Part shown: positions 36,237-46,595 of the stretch, piece after piece
Position numbering within the stretch: position 1 is the stretch's first letter
Layout: every line of letters starts with the position of its first letter
DNA from: an uncultured Lachnospiraceae bacterium
GTDB taxonomy: Bacteria > Bacillota > Clostridia > Lachnospirales > Lachnospiraceae
NCBI GenBank assembly: GCA_910586355.1
Contig: CAJUHJ010000010.1
Coordinates: 48,638-112,637, forward strand
Length of the DNA: 64,000 nt
Direction: 5' to 3'
Notes under the pieces: model-generated
What the model was told of the DNA's origin: nothing
Seen by the model: the letters and a program-made list of their open reading frames with translations, nothing else
Database searches by the model: none
Program-made: the position numbers and the translations under genes

Positions 36237-38399
36237 TTAGAGATGAAGTACACGTTCTTTGATTTCCTGCGTCCGACCCTGATTCCAATATTGAGTTCCG
36301 ATATAACCACATGTACGCCTTGCAACACTCATTAAATTTTGATTACGGTTTGCGCAATTCGGACACTCCCATGCTAATTTTCCATGTTTATCTGTAATAA
36401 TCTGAATTTCTCCATCATAACCGCATAAACTGCAGAAATCGCTTTTTGTATTCAGCTCTGCATACATAATATTCTCATATATATATTTCATAACTGAAAG
36501 AACTGCTGAAAGATTGTCTTTCATATCAGGAACTTCCACGTAACTGATTGCTCCGCCCGGTGATAATTTTTGAAACTGCGCCTCAAATTTTAATTTTTCA
36601 AACGCATTGATTTCTTCTGTTACATGAACATGATAAGAATTTGTAATATAATTTTTATCAGTAACTCCCTTTATTATCCCAAATCTTTTTTGCAGACATG
36701 TCGCGAATTTATAAGTTGTAGATTCCAACGGAGTTCCATATACGGAAAAATCAATTTTCTCTTTTTCTTTCCATTTTGTACAGGCATCATTCAAATACTG
36801 CATTACTTCTAAAGCAAACGGTGTTGCAGATGAATCCGTATGGCTTTTGCCCGTCATATAATGTACACATTCACAAAGCCCCGCATAGCCTAATGAAATT
36901 GTAGAATATCCATTCATTAAAAGACGATCAATCGTCTCTCCTTTTTCTAAACGCGCCAATGCTCCATTTTGCCACAAAATAGGCGCAATATCCGATTTTG
37001 TACCCATTAAACGGTTATGCCTTGCCATTAATGCCTGATAACATAATTCCAAACGTTCGTCAAAAATTTTCCAGAATTCTTCGAAATCTCCTTTGGAAGA
37101 ACAAGCTATATCTACCAAATTAATCGTACATACTCCTTGATTGAACCTTCCATAAAATTTGAATTGATCTTCATCATCTTTAAATACAGTTAAAAAAGAT
37201 CGGCATCCCATACAGGTATAAACATTCCCCTGTTTTAGTTCTTTCATAACTTTTGCAGAAATATAATCCGGCACCATGCGTTTTGACGTACATTCTGCTG
37301 CAAGAAGCGTAACATCCCAATAAAGACTATTTTCAGTAATATTATCCTCATCCAAAACATAGATTAATTTTGGAAACGCCGGAGTAATATAGACGCCTTT
37401 TTCATTTTTTACGCCAAGTATTCTCTGTTTTAAAATAGAACGGATGACCATCGCAAGATCATTCCTTTCTTCTCCCTCCGGCGCTTCATCTAAATACATA
37501 AATACCGTTATAAATGGAGCCTGCCCATTCGTAGTCATAAGCGTTACAACCTGATATTGAATGGTTTGTACACCCTTATCAATATCTTTTATCACACGCT
37601 GTTCAGCAACTTCATAAATCTGTTCTTTTTCTGCTCTAATATTTGCTTTTTTAAATTCTTCAGATACTTCACGGCGGAATTTCTTCCGGCTCGCGGCAAC
37701 AAATTTAGATAGATGATATGCACTGATAGATTGTCCACCGTACTGGCTGGAGGCAACTTGTGCTATAATCTGCGACGCCACAGTGCAGGCAACTGAAAAT
37801 GACTTTGGCTTGTCCACTTTTGTCTCGCTGATAACGGTTCCGTTCTGAAGCATATCATCTAAATTGACAAGACAGCAATTATGTATATGTTGTGCAAAAT
37901 AATCTGCATCATGGAAATGAATCAATCCTTTTTCATGCGCATCCCATACTTCTTTAGACAGCAAAAACCGTTTTGTAATATCTTTGCTGACTTCTCCCGC
38001 CATATAATCTCTTTGTGTAGATGCTAATAGAGGATTTTTATTTGAATTTTCCTGCTTTGCTTCTTCATTCTGGCTCTCAATAATCGTCATAATCTGTGCG
38101 TCTGTCGTATTAGACTGACGCACTAACTGACGTTTATACCGATAAGTAATATAGACTCTTGCAACTTGGTATGCCCCGGCTCGCATAATCTGATCTTCTA
38201 CTTCATCCTGAATTTCTTCTACGTTCATTGCCCGGATAGATTTTTTGCAGATTTCTTCTATATTCTGAGCTATGGTTTGTATCTGCTCTGTTGTCAGCCG
38301 CTTTGCAAGTTCAACTTCCTTATTCGCCTTATGAACAGCAGCTATAATTTTTGTAATATCAAATCCTACTTCTTCACCGGATCGTTTAATAATTTTCAA
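36237..38399 (-). CDS. nrdD: Anaerobic ribonucleoside-triphosphate reductase
   Basis: 720 residues. Glycyl-radical enzyme making dNTPs under anaerobic conditions. N-terminal ATP-cone (MKIIKRSGEEVGFDITKI), a ten-stranded barrel domain, zinc ligands CSLCGYDG and CPNC, and the glycyl radical site RTCGYIG near the C-terminus. The activase NrdG is not adjacent, which is unusual since they are commonly linked. A promoter with TTGCTA/TACAAT precedes it. RBS AGGAGGAA. Confidence 0.96.
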   Translation of the reverse strand: MKIIKRSGEEVGFDITKIIAAVHKANKEVELAKRLTTEQIQTIAQNIEEICKKSIRAMNVEEIQDEVEDQIMRAGAYQVARVYITYRYKRQLVRQSNTTDAQIMTIIESQNEEAKQENSNKNPLLASTQRDYMAGEVSKDITKRFLLSKEVWDAHEKGLIHFHDADYFAQHIHNCCLVNLDDMLQNGTVISETKVDKPKSFSVACTVASQIIAQVASSQYGGQSISAYHLSKFVAASRKKFRREVSEEFKKANIRAEKEQIYEVAEQRVIKDIDKGVQTIQYQVVTLMTTNGQAPFITVFMYLDEAPEGEERNDLAMVIRSILKQRILGVKNEKGVYITPAFPKLIYVLDEDNITENSLYWDVTLLAAECTSKRMVPDYISAKVMKELKQGNVYTCMGCRSFLTVFKDDEDQFKFYGRFNQGVCTINLVDIACSSKGDFEEFWKIFDERLELCYQALMARHNRLMGTKSDIAPILWQNGALARLEKGETIDRLLMNGYSTISLGYAGLCECVHYMTGKSHTDSSATPFALEVMQYLNDACTKWKEKEKIDFSVYGTPLESTTYKFATCLQKRFGIIKGVTDKNYITNSYHVHVTEEINAFEKLKFEAQFQKLSPGGAISYVEVPDMKDNLSAVLSVMKYIYENIMYAELNTKSDFCSLCGYDGEIQIITDKHGKLAWECPNCANRNQNLMSVARRTCGYIGTQYWNQGRTQEIKERVLHL

Positions 38400-38439
38400 T
38401 ACTGCTTCCTCCTGACAAAAATTCTATCTGCTTTTTTGC

Positions 38440-38469
38440 ATTGTACCATGTTTTCTATAAAAATAGCAA
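38440..38469 (-). promoter_or_regulatory. SigA-type promoter of nrdD
   Basis: Minus strand TTGCTA (38464-38469), 18 bases, TACAAT (38440-38445), 40 bases ahead of the nrdD ATG. No clear NrdR box was seen by eye. Confidence 0.55.
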
Positions 38470-38470
38470 C

Positions 38471-39019
38471 TTATCTCCTATATTCTTCTGCTGATGAGTC
38501 ATAGAGATTATTTCCTTTACTGTCAATGACTACAATAACTGGAAAATTTATAACTTCTAACTTACGAATTGCTTCTGTTCCTAAATCATCATAACATACT
38601 ACTTCAGAATTTATAATACATTTTGATAAAAGAGCGCCGGCGCCTCCAATTGCAGCAAAATAAACTGCATGGTTTTTTATCATCGAATCAATGACTTCTT
38701 TGCTTCTTTTGCCTTTCCCAATCATAGCTTTTTCTCCTAAATCAAGCAATGTTGGAGCATATTTATCCATACGGCTTGCTGTTGTAGGTCCTGCTGACCC
38801 AATCGGTCTCCCTTCTCTTGCCGGAGAAGGCCCCATATAATAAATAACAGAATCTTTCAAATCAATCGGAAGTTTTTCATTACGTTCCAATGTTTCTGCC
38901 ATACGTTTATGCGCGGCGTCTCTAGCAGAATAAATTGTTCCTGTTATATATACAAAATCTCCGCTTTTCAAATCAGCAGTAATCTCTTCAGTTATAGGCG
39001 TAGTGATATATTTATCCAT
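38471..39019 (-). CDS. Fumarate hydratase class I, beta subunit
   Basis: 182 residues from ATG 39019, behind GGAGATT; longer starts overlap the alpha gene. The C-terminal swivel domain of class I hydro-lyases: DFVYITGTIYSARDAAHKR, YYMGPSPAREGRPIGSAGPTT, and GGAGALLSKCI. With the alpha subunit it hydrates fumarate to malate using a labile [4Fe-4S] cluster. L-tartrate dehydratase is the alternative, because the two families share this split form. Confidence 0.88.
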   Translation of the reverse strand: MDKYITTPITEEITADLKSGDFVYITGTIYSARDAAHKRMAETLERNEKLPIDLKDSVIYYMGPSPAREGRPIGSAGPTTASRMDKYAPTLLDLGEKAMIGKGKRSKEVIDSMIKNHAVYFAAIGGAGALLSKCIINSEVVCYDDLGTEAIRKLEVINFPVIVVIDSKGNNLYDSSAEEYRR

Positions 39020-39054
39020 AGTAATCTCCATTTCTAATTCACTTTTCCACATTT

Positions 39055-39900
39055 TTATAAGATTTTCACTACATGGCGGTTGACATGACAGCAAATATTC
39101 ACGGCTACGGGCAGCCCGGCAATATGAGTGGGATATGTATTAATATTTACGGCTAGAACTGTTGAAGTGCCTCCCAACCCTCCAGGCCCGATTCCAAGAC
39201 GATTGGCTTCTTCAAACATCTCTTTTTCCAAATCACATACATAAGGAATATCAGAATGTTTATTTACATCCCTTGTCAATGCCTGTTTTGCCATAATCGC
39301 CGCTTTTTCAAAGTCCCCGCCAATACCAACTCCGACTACCATAGGGGGACACGCATTTGGTCCTGCCTCGTCTACGGTTTTTATAATTACATTTTTTACC
39401 CCTTCGATACCATCTGAAGGTTTTAACATATAAATCCGGCTCATATTTTCACTGCCAAATCCTTTTGGAGCAAATGTAATTTTAACCTGGCTTCCAGATA
39501 CAATAGAGTAATGGATAACTGCCGGCGTATTATCTTTCGTATTTTCACGCAAAATAGGATCATTTACAACTGATTTACGAAGATAACCCAAATCATATCC
39601 TTTTCGGACTCCTTCATTTACGGCTTCTTCTAAATCTCCTCCTTCAAAATGAGTATCCTGTCCGATTTCCATGAAAATAACCGCCATTCCTGTATCCTGG
39701 CAAATCGGAATTTTTTCTTCACCAGCTATTTTTAAATTTTCTTCTAATTGATTTAATATTTTTTTACCAATTTCAGATTTTTCTGTCCCAGCTGACTCTT
39801 GTAAAGCTAATTTCATATCTTCTGAAAGATAATAATTAGCTTCCATACACATTTCTTTTATTGTTTCTGTTACCGTACAAACGTCTATGGTACGAATCAT
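39055..39900 (-). CDS. Fumarate hydratase class I, alpha subunit
   Basis: 281 residues. Catalytic N-terminal part of a split class I fumarase: cluster ligands around PICQDTGMAV, ACPPMVVGVGIGG, and NICCHVNRH at the end. ATG follows AGGAG. It is immediately downstream of the CmpB-like membrane gene and 35 bases upstream of the beta subunit. Confidence 0.88.
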   Translation of the reverse strand: MIRTIDVCTVTETIKEMCMEANYYLSEDMKLALQESAGTEKSEIGKKILNQLEENLKIAGEEKIPICQDTGMAVIFMEIGQDTHFEGGDLEEAVNEGVRKGYDLGYLRKSVVNDPILRENTKDNTPAVIHYSIVSGSQVKITFAPKGFGSENMSRIYMLKPSDGIEGVKNVIIKTVDEAGPNACPPMVVGVGIGGDFEKAAIMAKQALTRDVNKHSDIPYVCDLEKEMFEEANRLGIGPGGLGGTSTVLAVNINTYPTHIAGLPVAVNICCHVNRHVVKIL

Positions 39901-39903
39901 AGT

Positions 39904-40734
39904 TTATTTCTCCTGTTCTTTCTTAGATTTTACTGCTTTTTTCAAATGTTCCCTTAATTTATGCAAAGATTCGTCATAATCTCTGGATTTCATTCTGGGA
40001 AATGCCTGTATTAAACGGCTATGTCCATAAATCTTTTCTTCTAAAATTTCTTTATAACGTCTGCTCCACTCTTCATATTCTACTCTCTTCTTTTCGATAT
40101 TTTGGTGCAGATATTCTTTTCTTTCTACTGCATCTGTTGTTCTTTCATATATATTTTCTCCAATTTCATCAGAAATCTGCTTAAGTCTTTCTGCCGCTTC
40201 CCCTATTATGACAAGCCGTTTATTCAATTTCAGAATTGTACTGATTGAAAAAATACAATCTACTGTAAATGCTGACAAAAGAACTATTAAAATTATGATA
40301 CCTACTGTTTTTGGTATCATATGAATAAATGCAAATATAATTGGATGTAAAATCAGGACAATAAAACTGCAGGACAGCCCCCAAAAAATTGAAAATTTCA
40401 AACATACATATCCATTGATGTTAAAAGGAATCTCTGAATAATCCCACCATTTGTTGTGAAATATCTTTTCCAATAGATAACCAACAATATATTCTAACAC
40501 TGAAGTCAAAATAACCGACCCAATAAATAATATGATTAAATTATTTTTCAATGGGAGTAACAGTTCAATTACAATTAATACCCCCACTCCATAGATAGGA
40601 CAATACGGTCCATTTAAAAATCCCCTGTTTACAAAAATTCCAAGATCCAATGCAGCGTAAGACACTTCAGCACACCATCCAATAAAAGCATAGATGATAA
40701 AAATACATAGTACTTCATAAAATGTCTGGGGCAT
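39904..40734 (-). CDS. Putative ABC transporter permease of the CmpB family
   Basis: 276 residues. About five membrane helices in the first ~165 residues (FIIYAFIGWCAEVSYAAL; GFLNGPYCPIYGVGVLIVI; WWDYSEIPFNINGYVCLKFS), then a charged coiled-coil C-terminus. This is the family named ABC_trans_CmpB, whose ABC-transporter role is assigned by similarity only. No ATPase partner lies nearby. ATG follows AAAGGAG. Confidence 0.72.
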   Translation of the reverse strand: MPQTFYEVLCIFIIYAFIGWCAEVSYAALDLGIFVNRGFLNGPYCPIYGVGVLIVIELLLPLKNNLIILFIGSVILTSVLEYIVGYLLEKIFHNKWWDYSEIPFNINGYVCLKFSIFWGLSCSFIVLILHPIIFAFIHMIPKTVGIIILIVLLSAFTVDCIFSISTILKLNKRLVIIGEAAERLKQISDEIGENIYERTTDAVERKEYLHQNIEKKRVEYEEWSRRYKEILEEKIYGHSRLIQAFPRMKSRDYDESLHKLREHLKKAVKSKKEQEK

Positions 40735-40806
40735 ATAAATTCTCCTTTATCTAATTTATGTAAAAGTAAAATCACATCGTCTAAAGGATGGACTGTTATG
40801 CAAAAA

Positions 40807-40825
40807 GGGCTGTTTCACACAGCCC
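40807..40825 (-). terminator. Rho-independent terminator of gyrA
   Basis: GGGCTGT, 5-base loop, ACAGCCC, then TTTTTG on the minus strand, 9 bases after the gyrA stop. Confidence 0.85.
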
Positions 40826-40833
40826 ATAATTGT

Positions 40834-43338
40834 TTATTCTTCTATCTGTGATTCTTCTTTAGAATCTCCGGCATTGTTAATCTCTTCCATTAAATTCACA
40901 TCTTCTTTAACTCTTGCAATACTCGCAATCGTCACATCTTCGTCCATATTAATGAGTTTTACACCAGAAGTAATGCGTCCAAGAACAGAAATATCTTCTA
41001 CTTTCATACGGATTACAATACCTCCCGTAGTAATAATCATAATTTCATTTTCATCATTGACTGCTTTGATACCAATGATATTTCCTGTCTTTTCCGTTAT
41101 TTTGTAACATTTTACGCCTTTTCCGCCGCGGTTTTGGGCATAAAATTCATCCATTCTGGTACATTTTCCCAGTCCTTTTTCAGATGCAATCAATAAATAT
41201 TCTCCCTGTGTATTCAACTGCATCCCAACTACTTCATCTCCGTCGAGCAGATTCATGCCAATTACGCCCATAGAATTACGGCCGGTACTTCTGACGTCTG
41301 TCTCATGGAAACGGATACACTGTCCATATCTTGTTACAAGAATAATATCTTTTTTATTGTCTGTTTTTTTCACCTCAATTAATTCATCATCTTCTTTTAA
41401 ATTAATTGCAGAAAGTCCCGTTTTACGTATATTTGCATATTCACAAATCTGTGTTTTCTTGACAATTCCATTTTTTGTTGCCATAAAAAGATAATTGCCT
41501 TCCTGATATTCACTAATTGGTATCACTGCAGTAATCTTTTCTTCCGGCATAAGCTGCATAAGATTAATAATTGCCGTTCCTCTTGCAGTCCGGGACGCTT
41601 CTGGAATTTCATATGCTTTTAGACGATAGACTTTTCCTGTATTTGTGAAAAACATCAAATAATGATGTGTCGTCGTCATCAAAAGTTCTTCTATATAGTC
41701 ATCCTCTATCGTCTCCATGCCTTTGATTCCTCTGCCCCCTCTGTGCTGGCTTTTAAAATTGTCAATACTCATACGCTTAATGTATCCAAGCTTTGTCATA
41801 CAAACAATGGTATTTGTTTTTGGAATCATATCCTCCATAGAGATGTCATATTCGTCAAAACCTATGGAACTTCTTCTTTCATCCCCATATTTATCTGAAA
41901 TTAATATAATTTCTTCACGGATAACGCCTAAAAGTTTGTTTTCGTCTGCTAAAATTTCTTTTAACTCTTGAATTTTTTTCATCAAATCTGCATATTCTGA
42001 CTCTAGTTTTTCACGCTCTAATCCGGTAAGAGCCCGCAGGCGCATATCTACAATTGCCTGTGACTGAACGTCGCTTAATCCAAAACGTTCCGAAAGTTTT
42101 TCTTTTGCCTCGCCTGCATTTTTACTTCCCCGAATAATTGAAATAACTTCGTCAATATTATCTAATGCAATCAATAATCCCTGTAAAATATGAGCGCGTT
42201 CTTCTGCTTTATTCAAGTCATACTTCGTTCTTCTGGTAACAACGTCTTTCTGATGGCTTAAATAATAATCAAGCATTTGATGAAGATTTAATACTTTTGG
42301 CTCATTGTTTACAAGCGCAATCATAATCACGCCGAATGTATCCTGCAGCTGCGTATGTTTATATAATTGGTTTAAAATAATTTTTGGGCTGACGTCGCGT
42401 CTTAATTCAATACAGATACGCATACCCTGGCGGCTTGATTCATCTCTTAATTCTGTAATCCCATCTATTTTTTTATCTCTGACTAATTCAGCGATTTTTT
42501 CAATTAACCTTGCCTTATTTACCATATATGGAAGTTCCGTCACTACAATACGGTTTTTTCCATTTGCCATTGGTTCAATATCCGTAATGGCTCGGACACG
42601 GATTTTACCCCGGCCGGTACGATAAGCCTGTTCTATTCCCGTAGTTCCTAAAATCATACCTCCAGTTGGAAAATCAGGTCCTTTTACAATTTCCAATATT
42701 TCTTCTAATGTTGTTTCACGATTATCTAAAATTTGATTATCAATAATTTTTACAACTGCAGAAATAACTTCCTTTAGGTTGTGCGGAGGTATATTTGTCG
42801 CCATTCCTACGGCAATACCAGAAGTACCGTTTACTAAAAGATTTGGGTATCTGGAAGGAAGTACAGTTGGTTCTTTTTCTGTTTCATCAAAGTTCGGCAT
42901 AAAATCTACGGTATCTTTATTGATATCTGCAAGCATTTCCATAGATATTTTACTAAGCCTGGCTTCTGTATAACGCATGGCGGCTGCGCCGTCTCCATCC
43001 ACAGAACCAAAATTTCCATGGCCGTCTACTAAAGGATACCGTGTCGACCATTCCTGAGCCATATTCACCAAAGAACCATAAATAGAACTGTCGCCATGCG
43101 GATGGTATTTACCCATAGTATCACCGACAATACGCGCGCATTTACGATGAGGCTTATCCGGTCCGTTATTCAATTCTATCATGGAATATAACACCCTTCG
43201 CTGCACAGGTTTTAATCCATCCCTTACGTCAGGCAGCGCTCTTGATGCAATAACGCTCATCGCATAATCAATATAGGATGTTTCCATGGTCTTTTTTAAG
43301 TCCACGTCATGGACTTGGTCAAAAATATTATCATCCAT
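40834..43338 (-). CDS. gyrA: DNA gyrase subunit A
   Basis: 834 residues. The active-site Tyr is in AMRYTEARLSK near residue 125. Winged-helix and tower domains are followed by the six-bladed C-terminal pinwheel, with a GyrA-box-like segment QHRGGRGIKG. Together with GyrB it introduces negative supercoils. The gene ends in a clear terminator. RBS AGAGGAATC. The distance to gyrB is 17 bases. Confidence 0.97.
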   Translation of the reverse strand: MDDNIFDQVHDVDLKKTMETSYIDYAMSVIASRALPDVRDGLKPVQRRVLYSMIELNNGPDKPHRKCARIVGDTMGKYHPHGDSSIYGSLVNMAQEWSTRYPLVDGHGNFGSVDGDGAAAMRYTEARLSKISMEMLADINKDTVDFMPNFDETEKEPTVLPSRYPNLLVNGTSGIAVGMATNIPPHNLKEVISAVVKIIDNQILDNRETTLEEILEIVKGPDFPTGGMILGTTGIEQAYRTGRGKIRVRAITDIEPMANGKNRIVVTELPYMVNKARLIEKIAELVRDKKIDGITELRDESSRQGMRICIELRRDVSPKIILNQLYKHTQLQDTFGVIMIALVNNEPKVLNLHQMLDYYLSHQKDVVTRRTKYDLNKAEERAHILQGLLIALDNIDEVISIIRGSKNAGEAKEKLSERFGLSDVQSQAIVDMRLRALTGLEREKLESEYADLMKKIQELKEILADENKLLGVIREEIILISDKYGDERRSSIGFDEYDISMEDMIPKTNTIVCMTKLGYIKRMSIDNFKSQHRGGRGIKGMETIEDDYIEELLMTTTHHYLMFFTNTGKVYRLKAYEIPEASRTARGTAIINLMQLMPEEKITAVIPISEYQEGNYLFMATKNGIVKKTQICEYANIRKTGLSAINLKEDDELIEVKKTDNKKDIILVTRYGQCIRFHETDVRSTGRNSMGVIGMNLLDGDEVVGMQLNTQGEYLLIASEKGLGKCTRMDEFYAQNRGGKGVKCYKITEKTGNIIGIKAVNDENEIMIITTGGIVIRMKVEDISVLGRITSGVKLINMDEDVTIASIARVKEDVNLMEEINNAGDSKEESQIEE

Positions 43339-43355
43339 TTATCTTTGATTCCTCT

Positions 43356-45272
43356 CTATACATCCAGATTTTGGACATATTTTGCATTTGCTTCTATAAA
43401 TTCACGTCTTGGTTCTACTTTATCTCCCATCAGAGTAGTAAAAATAATATCAATTTCAGAAGCAGCTTCTTCATCTATCGTTACTCTTCGCAAAATCCTT
43501 TTTTCCGGATCCATTGTAGTATCCCAAAGCTGTTCGGCATCCATTTCTCCCAATCCCTTGTAACGCTGAATTTTATTATTATTATCACGTCCAATTTCCA
43601 GTAAAATTTGATTCAGTTCGTCATCGCTGTATGCGTACCAGATTTTTTTATTTTTCTCAATCTTAAAAAGCGGAGGCTGAGCCAAATAAACATATCCTTG
43701 TTTAATTAACTCAGGTAAAAATCGATAAATAAATGTTAAAAGCAGAGTACTAATATGCGCGCCGTCCACGTCGGCGTCTGTCATTATAATTATTTTATGA
43801 TACCTCAATTTTGAAATATCAAAATCTTCATGTATCCCGGTTCCAAATGCTGTAATCATTGCTTTAATTTCTGCATTGCCATATATTTTATCAAGTCTTG
43901 CTTTTTCTACGTTTAAAATTTTACCGCGAAGCGGGAGAATTGCCTGCGTAATTCGATTTCTTGCCGTTTTTGCAGACCCTCCGGCAGAATCTCCCTCCAC
44001 AATATATATTTCACAATTTTTTGGGTCTTTATCTGAACAATCTGCAAGTTTCCCAGGCAGGGACATACCTTCTAAAGCTGTTTTTCTTCTTGTTAGATCT
44101 CTCGCTTTTCTGGCTGCTTCTCTTGCACGTTGTGCCAATAAAGATTTTTCACAGATTGATTTTGCAATGGACGGATTTTGTTCCAGAAAGTAAGTAAGCT
44201 GTTCACTTACCACAGAATCGACTGCTCCCCTTGCTTCACTATTTCCAAGTTTTTGTTTTGTCTGTCCTTCAAACTGGGGATTTTCTACTTTAATGCTTAT
44301 AATTGCTGTTAAGCCTTCCCTGATGTCTTCTCCGGTTAAAGCTGTATCTGTTTCTTTTATAATTTTATTAGTTTTTGCATATTGATTAAATGTTTTTGTT
44401 AAGGCATTTCGAAATCCAGCGAGATGTGTACCGCCTTCAGGTGTAATAATATTATTTACAAAACTGTATGTTGCGTCATTAAAGGAATCATTGTGCTGCA
44501 TTGAAACTTCTACATAGACGCCGTCTTTTTGCCCTTCACAATAAATAATTTCAGGATATAATGGTTCTTTACTTTTGTTTAAATAACTGACAAATTCTTT
44601 GATTCCTCCGGCATAATGAAATTCTTTTTCTATGATATTTTCTGGTCTTTCATCTCTTAAAACGATTCGGAGGTTTTTTGTTAAAAAAGCCGTTTCCCGG
44701 AGTCTCTGCTTTAATATATCATAATCAAAAATTGTTTCTTCGAATATTTGATCATCTGGCATAAAAATAACTTTCGTCCCAGTTTTTTCAATTGGACATT
44801 CTCCAATTACTTTCAATGGATATATTGTCTTTCCGCGTTCAAATCTTTGTTTATATATTTTTCCTTCACTGCATATTTCGACTTCTAACCATATGGACAA
44901 GGCATTTACAACAGATGCGCCGACGCCATGCAGTCCGCCGGATACTTTATATCCCCCTCCTCCAAATTTACCGCCGGCATGAAGAATTGTAAATACAACT
45001 TCTACTCCGGTTAATCCTGATTTTTGGTTAATTCCAACTGGTATTCCCCGTCCGTCGTCTATGACAGTTACGGAATTGTCTTTGTTTATAATTACCTCTA
45101 TATTTTTACAAAATCCTGCTAATGCTTCATCTACGGAATTATCTACAATTTCATAGATCAAATGGTGCAGTCCTCTGGACGTCGTGCTGCCGATATACAT
45201 ACCCGGCCTCTTTCTGACTGCTTCTAGTCCCTCTAAAATCTGTATTTGATCTGCTCCGTATTCAGTGCTCAT
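43356..45272 (-). CDS. gyrB: DNA gyrase subunit B
   Basis: 638 residues from ATG 45272, behind GGGAGGAA. GHKL ATPase (EIVDNSVDEALAG; VIDDGRGIPVG; GGLHGVGASVVNALS) and TOPRIM motifs (VEGDSAGGSAK, DADVDGAHI). It overlaps the end of recF by 11 bases. Confidence 0.97.
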   Translation of the reverse strand: MSTEYGADQIQILEGLEAVRKRPGMYIGSTTSRGLHHLIYEIVDNSVDEALAGFCKNIEVIINKDNSVTVIDDGRGIPVGINQKSGLTGVEVVFTILHAGGKFGGGGYKVSGGLHGVGASVVNALSIWLEVEICSEGKIYKQRFERGKTIYPLKVIGECPIEKTGTKVIFMPDDQIFEETIFDYDILKQRLRETAFLTKNLRIVLRDERPENIIEKEFHYAGGIKEFVSYLNKSKEPLYPEIIYCEGQKDGVYVEVSMQHNDSFNDATYSFVNNIITPEGGTHLAGFRNALTKTFNQYAKTNKIIKETDTALTGEDIREGLTAIISIKVENPQFEGQTKQKLGNSEARGAVDSVVSEQLTYFLEQNPSIAKSICEKSLLAQRAREAARKARDLTRRKTALEGMSLPGKLADCSDKDPKNCEIYIVEGDSAGGSAKTARNRITQAILPLRGKILNVEKARLDKIYGNAEIKAMITAFGTGIHEDFDISKLRYHKIIIMTDADVDGAHISTLLLTFIYRFLPELIKQGYVYLAQPPLFKIEKNKKIWYAYSDDELNQILLEIGRDNNNKIQRYKGLGEMDAEQLWDTTMDPEKRILRRVTIDEEAASEIDIIFTTLMGDKVEPRREFIEANAKYVQNLDV

Positions 45273-46365
45273 AATTTCCTCCCATTCTGCGGAAAACTTT
45301 GCCCTCAATTATTTCAAACACACGGTTAATATGAAATTGATTGCGTATAAAGCCATCTAATCCAGTACATGTTATGATTGTTTGAGTGCTGTTTATATTA
45401 TTCAGCAGATAATTCTGCCGATTACTGTCTAATTCAGATAGTACATCATCTAAAAGTAATATTGGCGTATCCTGAATTACTTGTTTTACGAATTCAATTT
45501 CTGAAAGTTTTAATGCAAGCGCAGATGTGCGCTGCTGTCCCTGAGAACCAAATTTTCTGATATCTACACCATGTATCGAGAATGAAATATCATCTCTGTG
45601 AGGACCTACGGTCGTTTGTCCATATTTTAAATCTTTTCCCTGGGCATTTTCCAGTTCTTTGCCAAAAAATTCTTCTTTGACGTTTGGTTCGTAAGTTAAA
45701 AGAAGTTCTTCTTTACCGCCTGAAATATTAAAATGTATTTCTTTTACAATTTCATTGAGCTGGTTTATAAAATTATTTCGTCTTTTTATAATTCTTGCAC
45801 CATATTCAACAAGTTGTAAATCCCAAATACAAAGGGTATCTTTTAAATCCGGACGAAAAGAAATGTCTTTTAATAATTTATTTCTTTGATTTAAAATCTT
45901 ATTGTAATTGGTTAAGTCGTTTAGATAAATTTTATCAAGCTGGCACAATTCTAAATCTATAAAACGTCTTCTTTCCGACGGACCGTTCTTTATGATATTC
46001 AAATCTTCAGGTGAAAAAAAAATTATATTTAAAATTCCAAAAAGATCACTTGCTTTTTGAATGGGAATTTTATTGATTGCAATTCCTTTTGAGCGGCTTT
46101 TTTTTAAGTGCATATCAATTTGATATTGTTTTTCTTTTTTTTCTACAAAAATCCGAATATGAGATTCATCTGATCCAAATTGTATCATTTCTTTGTCTTT
46201 ACTGCCTTTGTGTGATTTCGTAGTCCCACTTAAATAAACCGCTTCTAAAATATTTGTTTTTCCCTGGGCATTATCACCATAGAGAATATTTGTACCTTTT
46301 TCAAACTCAATTGTAAGTGTTTCATAATTACGGAAATGGTCTAATTCCAGTGATTTTACTGTCAT
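45262..46365 (-). CDS. recF: DNA replication and repair protein RecF
   Basis: 367 residues. SMC-like ATPase loading RecA at gaps. Walker A LYGDNAQGKTNILEA, signature KFGSQGQQRTSALALK, Walker B ILLLDDVLSELD. It overlaps yaaA by 4 bases (ATGA). Confidence 0.97.
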   Translation of the reverse strand: MTVKSLELDHFRNYETLTIEFEKGTNILYGDNAQGKTNILEAVYLSGTTKSHKGSKDKEMIQFGSDESHIRIFVEKKEKQYQIDMHLKKSRSKGIAINKIPIQKASDLFGILNIIFFSPEDLNIIKNGPSERRRFIDLELCQLDKIYLNDLTNYNKILNQRNKLLKDISFRPDLKDTLCIWDLQLVEYGARIIKRRNNFINQLNEIVKEIHFNISGGKEELLLTYEPNVKEEFFGKELENAQGKDLKYGQTTVGPHRDDISFSIHGVDIRKFGSQGQQRTSALALKLSEIEFVKQVIQDTPILLLDDVLSELDSNRQNYLLNNINSTQTIITCTGLDGFIRNQFHINRVFEIIEGKVFRRMGGNYEH

Positions 46366-46574
46366 TTTATTATCTTAATTGTCTGATTCTCAAATGATAT
46401 GGTATCTTTAGAATAGAGTTTTCTTCCTCTTCGAACTTCTATTTCTCCATTCACTGTGACTTCTCCATTTAAAATGACCATTTTCGCATCTACACCGGAA
46501 CTGACTAATCCTGATTTTTTAAGCGCTTGACCTAAACGGATAAATTCCTCTCCGTCACGAATATTAATTTCCAT
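46362..46574 (-). CDS. yaaA: S4 domain RNA-binding protein YaaA
   Basis: 70 residues with a single S4-like fold (EEFIRLGQALKKSGLVSSG, GEVTVNGEIEVRRGRKL). This small gene sits between dnaN and recF in most Firmicutes; it is linked with 50S assembly in Bacillus (also called RlbA). RBS GGCGG. Confidence 0.92.
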   Translation of the reverse strand: MEINIRDGEEFIRLGQALKKSGLVSSGVDAKMVILNGEVTVNGEIEVRRGRKLYSKDTISFENQTIKIIK

Positions 46575-46595
46575 GATTTTTACCGCCTTTTTCTA